Part shown: piece after piece, positions 54,806 to 64,000 of the stretch
Layout: the number at the start of each line of letters is the position of its first letter
How positions within the stretch are numbered: the first letter of the stretch is position 1
Assembly: GCF_023241715.1 (NCBI RefSeq)
Contig: NZ_JALQCW010000006.1
Location: forward strand, 1 to 64,000
Direction: 5' to 3'
From: Pseudomonas morbosilactucae
GTDB taxonomy: Bacteria > Pseudomonadota > Gammaproteobacteria > Pseudomonadales > Pseudomonadaceae
Length of the DNA stretch: 64,000 bases
Translations under genes and position numbers: made by a program
Notes under the pieces: model-generated
Databases searched by the model: none
What the model was told of the DNA's origin: nothing
Seen by the model: only the letters and a program-made list of their open reading frames with translations

Positions 54806-55702
54806 ATGGACTTCAAGCAGCTGCGCAGTTTTGTCGAAGTGATCCATCAAGGCGGTTTTACCCAAGCGGCCAAGACCCTGCACATCAGCCAGTCGGCGGT
54901 CAGCAAGCAAATCGCCCAGCTGGAGCAGAGCCTTGGAACCCCGCTGCTGGATCGCCAGGGTTCCCATATTCACCTGACGGCGGCCGGCAACGTGGTCCTG
55001 CAACGGGCCGAAGGCATGCTCCGGCTGCGCAGCGAATTGCTCAGTGAATTGGATGACTTGAGCCAATTGGCCCGTGGCGAGTTGCGCCTGGGCTTGCCGC
55101 TGCTGGGCAGCGATGCCCTGTTTGCCGGGTTGTTCGCCGAATACCGCCGACGCTACCCGAACATCAGTGTGCAACTGCTGGAAGGCGGCAGCCTGAACAT
55201 CGAGCAGGCGGTGCAAACCGGCGAGCTGGAACTGGGCGGCAGCCTGACGCCCAAAGACCCGCTGTTCGACTACCAGTCTTTTTGCGACGAACCTCTGGAC
55301 GCCCTGCTGCCGGCCGACCACCCCTTGGCGATGAATGCTCAGGTGCGGCTGGAGGAATTGGCCGAGACGCCCTTCCTGCTGTATCAGCGCAGCTTCGTGC
55401 TCAACGATCGCCTGCTCCAGGCCTGCCAGCAAGTGGGCTTTACCCCCAAGGAAGGCGGGCGCAGCGGCCAGGCGGATTTTCTCGCGGCCCTGGTGGCTGC
55501 CGGGCAAGGCGTGGTGCTGCTGCCCAGCGTGGTCGCCCGGGGCCTGGTGAGGCCAGGCGTGGTGCGCCTGACCCTCAAGGCCCCCGAGTACCTGCGCTGG
55601 GACATTGCCTTTATCTGGCGTCGCGGGGCCTATCTGTCCAAGGCCGCGCAAGCCTGGCTGGCGTTGCTGCGCGAGCGCAGGGTCAGCCGCGCAGCGCCTT
55701 GA
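54806..55702 (+). CDS. LysR-family regulator, likely of lrgAB
   Basis: 298 residues from the ATG at 54806 (MDFKQLRSFVEVIHQGGFTQAAKTLHISQSAVSKQIAQLEQSLGTPLL). The HTH is followed by a substrate-binding-type effector domain. Upstream codons at 54767 are in frame but overlap the operator. Divergent to lrgA; the CidR-like role is inferred. Confidence 0.85.
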   Translation: MDFKQLRSFVEVIHQGGFTQAAKTLHISQSAVSKQIAQLEQSLGTPLLDRQGSHIHLTAAGNVVLQRAEGMLRLRSELLSELDDLSQLARGELRLGLPLLGSDALFAGLFAEYRRRYPNISVQLLEGGSLNIEQAVQTGELELGGSLTPKDPLFDYQSFCDEPLDALLPADHPLAMNAQVRLEELAETPFLLYQRSFVLNDRLLQACQQVGFTPKEGGRSGQADFLAALVAAGQGVVLLPSVVARGLVRPGVVRLTLKAPEYLRWDIAFIWRRGAYLSKAAQAWLALLRERRVSRAAP

Positions 55703-56138
55703 CCAGATCGCCCAGCCAAGGCTCGGCATCGGTTTCCGGGGTCACGCTTTCACTCGCGTCCAGGCGCAGCATCGGCAGCACCTCGGTAACCCCAAGCTCG
55801 GCAAACAGCTCGCGCATCTGCTCGCCACCACCACAGAAGGTGTCGCCGTAACTGGAGTCGCCTAGGCCGATCACCGCCCCAGGCAGGCCACGCCAAGCGG
55901 CGGGCAATTGGTCACGAAGGGTCGAATACAGCGGCACCAGGTTGTCCGGCAGCTCACCCATGCCCGTGGTGGAGGTCACGGCCAAAAAGGCTTGTGGGGC
56001 GAACGCCTGGAGCTCCGCCAGGGTCGCGCGGGGGTTGTGCAAGGCCTCGAAACCTGCGGCTTTGAGAAGGTTGGCAGCGTGCCGGGCGACTTCTTCAGCC
56101 GTGCCGTACACCGAGCCGGAAAGGATGGCGACTTTCAT
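55683..56138 (-). CDS. MioC-like flavodoxin
   Basis: 151 residues. SGSVYGTAEEVARHAA is the FMN phosphate loop, STTGMGELPDNL and GLGDSSYGDTFCGGG the isoalloxazine contacts. Short-chain flavodoxin of the MioC type carrying electrons in the cytoplasm. Its C-terminus overlaps the LysR gene end. It sits beside the LOV photoreceptor gene. Confidence 0.85.
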   Translation of the reverse strand: MKVAILSGSVYGTAEEVARHAANLLKAAGFEALHNPRATLAELQAFAPQAFLAVTSTTGMGELPDNLVPLYSTLRDQLPAAWRGLPGAVIGLGDSSYGDTFCGGGEQMRELFAELGVTEVLPMLRLDASESVTPETDAEPWLGDLVKALRG

Positions 56139-56294
56139 CAATCTGATCCTGAAGCTGAGTAAAAGACTGGGATATTAACAGCTAGGCGCTAAAATCCGGA
56201 CCCTGGGCGGTCGTCCCAAAAGCTAATGGCAAGTGGACAGCTTGCCGGCATCTCTTAAAATGCGGCACCTGCCGAACGATTGCGGAACCTGATG

Positions 56295-56768
56295 ATGATC
56301 AATGCTCACTTGCTGCAACGGATGATCAACGCCTCCAACGACGGCATTGTGGTCGCCGAACAGGAAGGCGAAGACAACATCGTGATCTACGTGAACCCGG
56401 CGTTCGAGCGGCTCACGGGCTACAGCGCCGACGAAGTGCTGTACCAGGATTGCCGCTTTCTCCAGTCCGGCGATCGCGACCAGCCAGGCCTGGTGGCGAT
56501 TCGTCAGGCCCTGAGCCAAGGCCAGCCGTGCCGTCAGGTCCTGCGCAATTACCGCAAGGACGGCAGCCACTTCTGGAATGAGCTGTCGATCACCCCGGTG
56601 TTCAACGACAGCGACCAACTGACCTACTTCATTGGGGTGCAGAAAGACGTCACCGCGCAGGTCAAGGCACAACAGCGGCTGGCCCAGCTGGAGCAGCAAC
56701 TGGCCGAAGCCCAGGCTGAGCTGGCCGCAATAAAGGCGACAAACGGCGAAAACAATTTATCGAATTAG
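56295..56768 (+). CDS. short LOV blue-light photoreceptor
   Basis: 157 residues from the ATG at 56295; an ATG one codon earlier is equally open. MINA.LLQ..INASNDGIVVAEQEG, GYSADEVLYQDCRFLQ and NYRKDGSHFWNELSITPVFNDS..TYFIGVQKDV match the Pseudomonas putida short LOV protein PpSB1-LOV. Cys53 (DCRFLQ) is the photoadduct cysteine with FMN. No effector domain: only a C-terminal coiled-coil helix (QRLAQLEQQLAEAQAELAA). Signals probably pass to a partner, likely the adjacent LitR-like regulator. Confidence 0.88.
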   Translation: MINAHLLQRMINASNDGIVVAEQEGEDNIVIYVNPAFERLTGYSADEVLYQDCRFLQSGDRDQPGLVAIRQALSQGQPCRQVLRNYRKDGSHFWNELSITPVFNDSDQLTYFIGVQKDVTAQVKAQQRLAQLEQQLAEAQAELAAIKATNGENNLSN

Positions 56769-56823
56769 TGGTCAGTAGCTATATTCCCCCGACGACTTTG
56801 TAACCTTTTCTTTCGAGCAGACC

Positions 56824-57426
56824 ATGCGCGATGCCCTACTGACCCAGGATGAACTGGACTTCATTCAGACCATGCAGCACAACCCGCAACTCAACATGCG
56901 GGATGCCAACTCGAGCCTGATGGTCAACGGTGGCGCGCAGATTCGTGATTTGCTCACGCGGCTGGCCGCCAATGAAAAGGTCACCATCCAGGCGCATTTC
57001 GAAAATCAGCAAATGACCTTCCCCCTGCACCTCGTGGAAGACGAGTTCCATGCCCTGCACCTGCGCCTGGGCGTGCCGAGCATCTACGAGGACGGCCCGA
57101 TGGTGCGGCCATGGCGCCTGATTCTGGATGAGCCGGTGGCCCTGGAAAACGCCAAAGGCCAACCCGGGCAGCTGTGGGTTCACGAGGTGTCGTTCAAAGG
57201 GGTACTGCTGGAGATCCGCAACCGCACCAAACCGCCCAAGCAGTTCGCCTTGTGGTTCAGCCCCTCGGGTTATGAGCGCATCGCCTTGCATGGCAAGTTC
57301 GAGCGCGAGACTGACAGCGGCTTTTATGCCTACCGCCTGGACCAGAGCGATCTGGAAGAAACCGAGCGGCTACGCCAGTTCATCCTGCAACAACATCGCC
57401 TGACCCATCCCGCCCTTCACGCCTGA
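56824..57426 (+). CDS. conserved hypothetical protein
   Basis: 200 residues. No signal peptide or membrane helix. A mixed alpha/beta protein with AANEKVTIQAHFENQQMTFPLHLVEDEFHALHLRLG and a beta-rich middle, which loosely resembles a PilZ-type fold. The usual RxxxR and DxSxxG cyclic-di-GMP residues are not obvious, so I do not assign it. It follows the LOV gene by 55 bases in the same direction. Confidence 0.6.
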   Translation: MRDALLTQDELDFIQTMQHNPQLNMRDANSSLMVNGGAQIRDLLTRLAANEKVTIQAHFENQQMTFPLHLVEDEFHALHLRLGVPSIYEDGPMVRPWRLILDEPVALENAKGQPGQLWVHEVSFKGVLLEIRNRTKPPKQFALWFSPSGYERIALHGKFERETDSGFYAYRLDQSDLEETERLRQFILQQHRLTHPALHA

Positions 57427-57433
57427 CCCGCGC

Positions 57434-58384
57434 TCAGGTATCCAATTTGCCGCTGAGAAACTGCCGCAGCCGTTGTGGGATCACCCGTGCGTCGTTACCC
57501 AGGCAGGCCACCGGTGAAGTGGCGAGACTGTCCTGGGCCAGTTCGGCGGTATCGCCGGCCAGCATCAAAGGGCAATCCAGGGTCATGGCCAGGCGATTCA
57601 GGCGTCGTGGCAGCTCGGCGGCCGGCGCATGGTTGGAAAACAGCACCAGCGCCGCCGGCTTGATCTTCTCGCAAACCAGGGTCAATTCATCCAGGGGCGC
57701 ACCCTGCCCCAGCACCCGGACCTCGAACTCGCCGCTGCCCAGCATCAGGGCCGTCACCAGCAACTCCAACTCACGCCCCTGATCACCCAGCGCCGCCAAC
57801 AGCAACGGCCGCGCCTGGGCACCTCGTTGCAAGGCCAGGCACTGACTGATCCGCGCCCGCAAAAAGCCGTCGAGAAACAACCACTCACAGGCACGTCCAA
57901 ACGCTTCCTGGGCCTGCAGCAGTTGCCTCCAGAACGGCATGAGAATGTCCTGGAACACCACGGTCAGTGAATAGCTGGAAAAAATCTGCCCGTACAACCG
58001 CTCCAGTTGCGCCTCGTCAAAGGCACTGACCGCCACCCCCAACTGGCTGCGCCACTGCGCGTATTCGCCCTGCAACCCCTCATCCGGCGCCACACGGTCC
58101 AGGTTCTGGGCCACCTGGGTCTTGGCCAGGATCTTGCCAACCTTGCTCACCGACACGCCGCGCTCGATCCAGCCGAGGATCTCGCGGACCGTCTCGACAT
58201 CGCCCATGGAGTACAGGCGATGCCCACTTTCAGTGCGCGTGGGCTGGATCAAACCATAGCGCCGCTCCCAGGCGCGCAAGGTCACAGGGTTGATCCCGGT
58301 CAGCCGCGAAACTTCGCGGATCGGAAACAGATCGTCCTGCACCAGGGGGCTGGCGGGCTGGGAGACGCGGGCAAGTTCAGTCAT
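57434..58384 (-). CDS. MerR-family LitR-like light-response regulator
   Basis: 316 residues from the ATG at 58384 (ATGs at 58393 and 58408 are also open). N-terminal MerR HTH: FPIREVSRLTGINPVTLRAWERRYGLIQPTRTESGHRLYS. The C-terminal part has the cobalamin-binding-domain fold (LLAALGDQGRELELLVTALMLGSGEFEVRVLGQGAPLDELTLVCEKIKPAALVLFSNHA), but the DxHxxG cobalamin-binding histidine is absent. That makes it resemble class II LitR proteins (PplR1 in P. putida), which respond to light through a short LOV partner. Confidence 0.82.
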   Translation of the reverse strand: MTELARVSQPASPLVQDDLFPIREVSRLTGINPVTLRAWERRYGLIQPTRTESGHRLYSMGDVETVREILGWIERGVSVSKVGKILAKTQVAQNLDRVAPDEGLQGEYAQWRSQLGVAVSAFDEAQLERLYGQIFSSYSLTVVFQDILMPFWRQLLQAQEAFGRACEWLFLDGFLRARISQCLALQRGAQARPLLLAALGDQGRELELLVTALMLGSGEFEVRVLGQGAPLDELTLVCEKIKPAALVLFSNHAPAAELPRRLNRLAMTLDCPLMLAGDTAELAQDSLATSPVACLGNDARVIPQRLRQFLSGKLDT

Positions 58385-58605
58385 GACGGGCATCTGGGGA
58401 GAAAACACCGATTAAGCAAAGTGGCGGCCATTCTACTCTTCCTGGGCCGCTGTGCCTCAAGCCAGACAAAAGCCGACCAATGTCGTTGGTGGTTGGCCAG
58501 GAATCAGGAATAATCCTTGCTTGTTCGCAAACGCGGCCCAACACCCCGGGCCACGTTCGGCGCCTGCCTTATCCAGGCAGCGCATAGGCTTTACGGAGAT
58601 ACATA

Positions 58606-59175
58606 ATGTCTACCTCACCCGTCACCTTGATGGTTGCCCGGCGCGTTGCCGACGGGCGTTACCAGGATCTGATCGCCTGGCTGCGCGAAGGCGAGCAACT
58701 GGCCACCGACTTTCCCGGCTACCTGGGCTCCGGCGTCCTGGCCCCGCCGCCCGACGATGACGAATTCCAGATCATCTTCCGCTTTGCCGACGAGCAGACT
58801 CTGCACACCTGGGAGCACTCGGCGTCGCGCACCGCCTGGCTGGCCCGCGGCAGCGACCTGTTCGCCCACCCGTCCGAGCATCGGGTCAGTGGCATCGACG
58901 GCTGGTTTGGCGCCATCGATCAACGCCCACCGCGCTGGAAACAGGCCGTGGCGATCTGGCTGGCATTCTTTCCGGTGTCCCTGCTGTTCAACTTCGTCCT
59001 CGGCCCGCTGCTGAGCGACCTGAGCCTGCTGCCCCGGGTCTTCGTCAGCACCCTGGCCCTGACGCCGCTGATGGTCTACCTGTTCATCCCGCTGTCGACC
59101 CGGTTGCTGGCCAACTGGCTCCACAGCACCCCGGTCCGCACGCTGCCAGCCACTCCATCGACCCAAAACCCGTGA
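58606..59175 (+). CDS. membrane protein with antibiotic-monooxygenase-like (ABM) domain
   Basis: 189 residues. An ABM-type ferredoxin-like domain (VTLMVARRVADGRYQDLIAWLREGEQLATDFPGYLGSGVL, DDEFQIIFRFADEQTLHTWEHSASRTAWLARG) is followed by two membrane helices (WKQAVAIWLAFFPVSLLFNFVLGPLL and LPRVFVSTLALTPLMVYLFIPLSTRLL). The substrate is unknown. A REP pair follows it. Confidence 0.75.
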   Translation: MSTSPVTLMVARRVADGRYQDLIAWLREGEQLATDFPGYLGSGVLAPPPDDDEFQIIFRFADEQTLHTWEHSASRTAWLARGSDLFAHPSEHRVSGIDGWFGAIDQRPPRWKQAVAIWLAFFPVSLLFNFVLGPLLSDLSLLPRVFVSTLALTPLMVYLFIPLSTRLLANWLHSTPVRTLPATPSTQNP

Positions 59176-59177
59176 TT

Positions 59178-59221
59178 CGCCAGCGAGCCGGCTCCCACCT
59201 GTAGGAGCCGGCTTGCCAGCG
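59178..59221. repeat. REP inverted pair
   Basis: CGCCAGCGAGCCGGCTCC, an eight-base spacer, then GGAGCCGGC-TT-GCCAGCG. It is the typical Pseudomonas repetitive extragenic palindrome with TAGGAGC core, here between two genes. A half-copy is at about 61701-61715. Confidence 0.75.
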
Positions 59222-59307
59222 ATGCTCCCCCCGGGCGCAACAGCCACAACAGGCACAGCGCGCCACCCGCTGGTATAGTTTTGCTCCACCCGCGACGCGA
59301 GCCCTCC

Positions 59308-60018
59308 ATGAACCCCTCCTCCGCCCCGATCCTGATCACGGGTGCCAGCCAGCGTGTCGGCCTGCATTGCGCCCTGCGCCTGCTGGAAGACGGGCACCCG
59401 GTCATCGTCACCTATCGCAGCGATCGCCCCGGCCTGCAGACCTTGCGCGAAAAGGGCGCGACCCTGCTGTTCGCCGACTTCTCCAGTGAAGCCGGAATCC
59501 TGGCCTTGATCGGCGAGTTGAAAAACCATACCGACCGCTTGCGGGCCATCGTCCATAACGCTTCAGAGTGGCTGGCGGAAACCCAGGACCAGGAAGGCGC
59601 TGCCTTCACCCGCATGTTCAGCGTGCACATGCTCGCGCCCTACCTGATCAACCTGCATTGCGCCGAACTGCTGGAACGCTCCACACCGGCGGATATCGTC
59701 CATATCAGCGACGACGTGACCCGCAAAGGCAGCAGCAAGCACATCGCTTACTGCGCCAGCAAAGCCGGCCTGGAGAGCCTGACCCTGTCGTTCGCCGCCC
59801 AGTACGCGCCGCGCATCAAGGTCAACGGCATCGCCCCGGCCCTGCTATTGTTCAACCCCGGCGACGACGCGGCGTACCGCGCCAAGGCCCTGGCCAAATC
59901 CGCGCTGGGCATCGAACCCGGCAGCGAAGTGATCTACCAGAGCCTGCGCTATCTGCTGGACAACCCCTATGTCACCGGCACGACCCTGACCGTTAATGGC
60001 GGACGACACGTCAAGTAA
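59308..60018 (+). CDS. folM: dihydromonapterin reductase FolM
   Basis: 236 residues from the ATG at 59308. The SDR has the FolM-type TGASQRVG nucleotide loop, YCASKAGL catalytic Tyr/Lys, and the C-terminal TGTTLTVNGGRHVK. It makes tetrahydromonapterin, the cofactor of phenylalanine hydroxylase in Pseudomonas. The next gene, folE, is 21 bases away. Confidence 0.88.
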   Translation: MNPSSAPILITGASQRVGLHCALRLLEDGHPVIVTYRSDRPGLQTLREKGATLLFADFSSEAGILALIGELKNHTDRLRAIVHNASEWLAETQDQEGAAFTRMFSVHMLAPYLINLHCAELLERSTPADIVHISDDVTRKGSSKHIAYCASKAGLESLTLSFAAQYAPRIKVNGIAPALLLFNPGDDAAYRAKALAKSALGIEPGSEVIYQSLRYLLDNPYVTGTTLTVNGGRHVK

Positions 60019-60039
60019 GCCTTCCCGCGAGGATGTTGT

Positions 60040-60600
60040 ATGTCTTTATCCCTGCCCCAGCACTACCGCGAGATTCTCAAGGGTCTTGGCGAAAACCCCG
60101 ACCGCGAGGGCCTGCTCGACACGCCGCAACGCGCGGCCAAGGCCATGCAATACCTGTGTCACGGTTATGAGCAGTCGCTGGAAGAGATCGTCAACGGCGC
60201 CCTGTTCGCCTCGCAAAGCGATGAAATGGTGATCGTGGCCGACATCGAACTGTATTCACTGTGCGAACACCACTTGCTGCCCTTCATCGGCAAGGCCCAT
60301 GTGGCTTATATTCCCACCGGCAAAGTGCTGGGCCTGTCGAAGATCGCGCGAATCGTCGACATGTTCGCCCGGCGCCTGCAGATCCAGGAGAACCTCACCC
60401 GGGAAATCGCCGACGCGGTGCAGCGTGTAACCCAGGCCGCCGGCGTGGCCGTAGTGATCGAGGCCAAGCACATGTGCATGATGATGCGCGGCGTCGAGAA
60501 ACAGAATTCCACCATGCACACCTCGGTGATGCTCGGCGCCTTCCGCGACTCGAGCACCACACGCCAGGAATTCCTGCAATTGATTGGACGGAGTAAGTAG
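60040..60600 (+). CDS. folE: GTP cyclohydrolase I
   Basis: 186 residues. The zinc-binding [46 protein letters not shown] and CMMMRGVEK are invariant in type IA enzymes. It converts GTP to dihydroneopterin triphosphate. Grouped with folM and folX it probably feeds monapterin synthesis, with a second folE for folate elsewhere (inferred). Confidence 0.95.
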   Translation: MSLSLPQHYREILKGLGENPDREGLLDTPQRAAKAMQYLCHGYEQSLEEIVNGALFASQSDEMVIVADIELYSLCEHHLLPFIGKAHVAYIPTGKVLGLSKIARIVDMFARRLQIQENLTREIADAVQRVTQAAGVAVVIEAKHMCMMMRGVEKQNSTMHTSVMLGAFRDSSTTRQEFLQLIGRSK

Positions 60601-60602
60601 CA

Positions 60603-60974
60603 ATGCCACAACTTCAGCCAGGAATGGCTCGCATCCGGGTCAAGGACCTGCGCCTGCGAACCTTTATCGGCATCAACGAGGACGAAATCCTCAACAAGCA
60701 GGATGTGTTGATCAACCTGACCATCCTCTATGCCGCCCAGGAAGCCGTGCGCGATAACGACATCGACCACGCCCTGAACTACCGCACCATCACCAAGGCG
60801 GTGATCGCCCATGTAGAGGGCAACCGTTTTGCCCTGCTCGAACGCCTGACCCAGGAGTTGCTGGACCTGGTGATGAGCAATGGGTCGGTGCTGTACGCCG
60901 AAGTCGAAGTCGACAAACCCCACGCCCTGCGTTTTGCCGAGTCGGTGTCAATTACCTTGGCGGCCAGTCGTTAG
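60603..60974 (+). CDS. folX: dihydroneopterin triphosphate 2'-epimerase FolX
   Basis: 123 residues. The FolB/FolX fold includes [30 protein letters not shown] and VSITLAA. Position directly after folE favours FolX, which epimerises dihydroneopterin triphosphate to the monapterin form, over FolB. Start two bases after the folE stop. Confidence 0.88.
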   Translation: MPQLQPGMARIRVKDLRLRTFIGINEDEILNKQDVLINLTILYAAQEAVRDNDIDHALNYRTITKAVIAHVEGNRFALLERLTQELLDLVMSNGSVLYAEVEVDKPHALRFAESVSITLAASR

Positions 60975-61052
60975 CGGCAAGCTGCACGTCGAAAGCCGAA
61001 CGGCTTTGGCTTGCAGCGGCTGCTGTCTTCCACTTTTTTCGCAGTGAACCTT

Positions 61053-61349
61053 ATGACTTCCCAAGAACGTCTTGAACTTGAGGCCGCGGCCTTTCGCCGC
61101 TTGGTGGCGCACCTGGACAGCCGCAAGGATGTGCAGAATATCGACCTGATGAACCTGTCCGGTTTCTGCCGCAATTGCCTGTCCAAGTGGTACAAGGCCG
61201 AGGCCGACGAGCGCCAGATCGAGCTCAGCCTCGATGACGCCCGTGAAGTGGTGTACGGCATGCCCTACGCCGAATGGAAAAATCTCTACCAGAAAGAAGC
61301 CAGCGCCGAGCAGCAAGCGGCGTTCGCCAAAGGAAAAACCCATGACTGA
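61053..61349 (+). CDS. DUF1244 protein
   Basis: 98 residues from the ATG at 61053. RRLVAHLDSRKDVQNIDLMNLSGFCRNCLSKWYKAEADERQ is the family core, with Cys pair FCRNC. Function unknown. Its stop overlaps the start of the next gene, so the two are coupled. Confidence 0.85.
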   Translation: MTSQERLELEAAAFRRLVAHLDSRKDVQNIDLMNLSGFCRNCLSKWYKAEADERQIELSLDDAREVVYGMPYAEWKNLYQKEASAEQQAAFAKGKTHD

Positions 61350-61680
61350 CCTGAACACCCTGCGCGCCAGCCTCAAGAGCGGCGAACACGCCTTCGCTGA
61401 CACACTGGCCTTTATCGCCGCCGGTTACGACTACCAGCCGCAAGCCTTCACCAATGGCGACGTGGAAAACGCCGCCGGGCAGAACGAAGGCTCGTGCAAG
61501 ACCCTGGGCCTGGCCCTGCTGGAAGGCTTGAGCGATGAAGAAGCCCTGCTGGCCTTCGGTGAGCATTACCGCTCCGTACTGGCCACCCCGCAAGGCAGCG
61601 ACCACGGCAACATCCGCGCCCTGATCGCCCATGGCCTGGCCGGCGTGAAGCTGGCGGCCCAGCCCCTGACCCGGCGCTGA
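61342..61680 (+). CDS. HopJ-family protein
   Basis: 112 residues starting MTDLNTLRASLKSGEHAFADTLAFIAAGYDYQPQAFTNGDVENAAGQNEGSC. The family is named after a P. syringae type III effector but is widespread and chromosomal in species without such systems, so a general cytoplasmic role is more likely. Coupled to the DUF1244 gene. Confidence 0.85.
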   Translation: MTDLNTLRASLKSGEHAFADTLAFIAAGYDYQPQAFTNGDVENAAGQNEGSCKTLGLALLEGLSDEEALLAFGEHYRSVLATPQGSDHGNIRALIAHGLAGVKLAAQPLTRR

Positions 61681-61733
61681 TCCCTGCCCCACACGCCACC
61701 CCGTAGGAGCGGCGTTGGTCAGAGGGTTGCCCA

Positions 61734-61763
61734 TAAAAAAACCGGCTTGCGCCGGTTTTTTTT
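61734..61763. terminator. bidirectional terminator between hopJ-like and trxB
   Basis: ACCGGC-ttgc-GCCGGT flanked by A7 to the left and T8 to the right. It serves both converging transcripts. Confidence 0.85.
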
Positions 61764-61775
61764 ATTGCAACGGAT

Positions 61776-63048
<1,273 letters not shown>

Positions 63049-63804
63049 ATGCCCGCCCCCGTACTGTCCGGCCCGCAATACCTGCGTGAAGGCCTGAAGC
63101 TGGTCCTCAGCCCGGGCCTGCGCTTGTTCGTCCTCCTGCCCCTGATGATCAATCTGGTGTTGTTCGTCGGATTGATCTATCTGGCCGGCCATCAGTTCAG
63201 CCTGTGGGTCGACACCCTGATGCCCTCACTCCCCGATTGGCTGAGTTTCCTCAGCTACCTGCTCTGGCCGCTGTTCGTGGTGCTGGTGGCGCTGATGGTG
63301 TTTTTCACCTTCACCATGTTGGCCAATATCATTGCCGCGCCCTTCAACGGTTTTCTCGCGGAGAAAGTCGAGATCGTGGTACGTGGCACCGACGAGTTCC
63401 CGGCGTTCAGTTGGGGCGAGCTGATCGCCATGATCCCCCGCACCCTGGCGCGGGAAATGCGCAAGCTGGGCTATTTCCTGCCCCGGGCCATCGGCCTGTT
63501 CATCCTTTCGTTCATTCCCGTGGTGAACCTGATCGCGGCGCCGCTGTGGCTGTTGTTCGGCGTGTGGATGATGGCGATCCAGTACATCGACTACCCGGCG
63601 GACAACCACAAGCTGGGCTGGAACGAAATGCTCGCCTGGCTGCGTGAGAAGCGCTGGCAGAGCCTGGGGTTCGGCGGCATCGTCTACCTGGCGCTGATGA
63701 TCCCCTTCGTCAACATCCTCATGATGCCGGCCGCCGTGGCCGGGGCCACCCTGTTCTGGGTCCGCGAACGCGGGGCCGAGAAGCTGGTGGCCGAGCAAGG
63801 CTGA
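63049..63804 (+). CDS. cysZ: sulfate transporter CysZ
   Basis: 251 residues with four long hydrophobic segments. The pattern is [69 protein letters not shown] and the ending [11 protein letters not shown]. CysZ brings sulfate into the cell for cysteine synthesis. Start ATG at 63049. Confidence 0.93.
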   Translation: MPAPVLSGPQYLREGLKLVLSPGLRLFVLLPLMINLVLFVGLIYLAGHQFSLWVDTLMPSLPDWLSFLSYLLWPLFVVLVALMVFFTFTMLANIIAAPFNGFLAEKVEIVVRGTDEFPAFSWGELIAMIPRTLAREMRKLGYFLPRAIGLFILSFIPVVNLIAAPLWLLFGVWMMAIQYIDYPADNHKLGWNEMLAWLREKRWQSLGFGGIVYLALMIPFVNILMMPAAVAGATLFWVRERGAEKLVAEQG

Positions 63805-63868
63805 TCGGGTCACAAATCCATCATCGCAACGTCATGCGGGCGACATGGCCTCAGCCGACACTGAGGTC

Positions 63869-64000
63869 ATGACGACAGCCCTGCACATCACCCTGATCAC
63901 CGAAACCTTCCCCCCGGAAATCAACGGCGTGGCCAATACCCTGGGCCGCCTGTGCGACGGCCTGCGCGCCCGTGGACACCAGGTTGAGCTGATCCGCCCA
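63869..64000 (+). CDS. glycosyltransferase family 4, N-terminal part
   Basis: 44 codons to the window edge: MTTALHITLITETFPPEINGVANTLGRLCDGLRARGHQVELIRP. TETFPPEINGVANT is the nucleotide-sugar enzyme N-terminus of GT4 enzymes. An ATG at 63845 is an alternative start. Incomplete. Confidence 0.8.
   Translation, partial: MTTALHITLITETFPPEINGVANTLGRLCDGLRARGHQVELIRP

Noticed and set aside
59178..59221. CRISPR-like repeat
   Set aside because: A single inverted pair of REP type, no spacers and no cas genes in the window.

Overview
The window is a stretch of chromosome from a Pseudomonas of the fluorescens group. The evidence is the GC-rich coding bias, the Pseudomonas-type homogentisate operon, the short LOV photoreceptor, the folM-folE-folX block, and a type VI secretion (T6SS) locus laid out like the P. 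aeruginosa H2 cluster. No rRNA, tRNA, CRISPR array or intact insertion sequence was seen.

Layout. 1-1660: a DUF3509-like gene, psiE, and the SOS gene yebG with a consensus LexA box. 1740-7704: an AT-rich island on the minus strand made almost entirely of small immunity-type genes (DUF1963, Imm44, two DUF4265 paralogues, an Imm33-like gene, Imm1 and unrecognised ones). It also holds an intact orphan PAAR gene, a decayed second PAAR copy and a broken exported-protein gene. 7694-15933: hcp, vgrG and a 1557-residue Rhs protein whose last 119 residues look like a GH-E/HNH nuclease tip, overlapped by its likely immunity gene. 16294-37212: tssA-B-C-E-F-G-H, a sigma-54 activator (sfa), a 46-residue lipoprotein, fha, tssJ-K-L-M, a PP2C phosphatase and a Ser/Thr kinase. 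tssM and tssE carry frameshifts as given here.

37591-46435: an amino-acid dehydrogenase (also frameshifted near its end), a SirB1-type protein, the tyrosine/phenylalanine catabolic operon hmgA-fahA-maiA with divergent hmgR, and a MalT-like LuxR regulator. 46584-50610: a DUF1329/DUF1302 envelope pair, a candidate small RNA and a small membrane protein. 50715-54708: an SDR, an alpha/beta hydrolase and a class II aldolase behind a TetR-like operator, then lrgAB with a divergent LysR regulator. 55683-61680: a flavodoxin, a short LOV protein, a LitR-like MerR regulator and tetrahydromonapterin genes. 61776-64000: trxB, cysZ and the start of a glycosyltransferase.

How it works together. The T6SS genes form one minus-strand locus. 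The sigma-54 activator encoded inside it probably drives hcp: the hcp upstream region has a -24/-12-like element preceded by three copies of an 18-bp palindrome, two of which form a perfect 40-bp palindrome, plus two DnaA boxes. The immunity island downstream of rhs reads as a record of past exchanges of the Rhs toxin tip. The frameshifts affect T6SS, metabolic and island genes alike, so sequencing or assembly error has to be excluded before calling the T6SS inactive. The hmg operon and the monapterin genes both serve phenylalanine/tyrosine breakdown, since tetrahydromonapterin is the cofactor of Pseudomonas phenylalanine hydroxylase.
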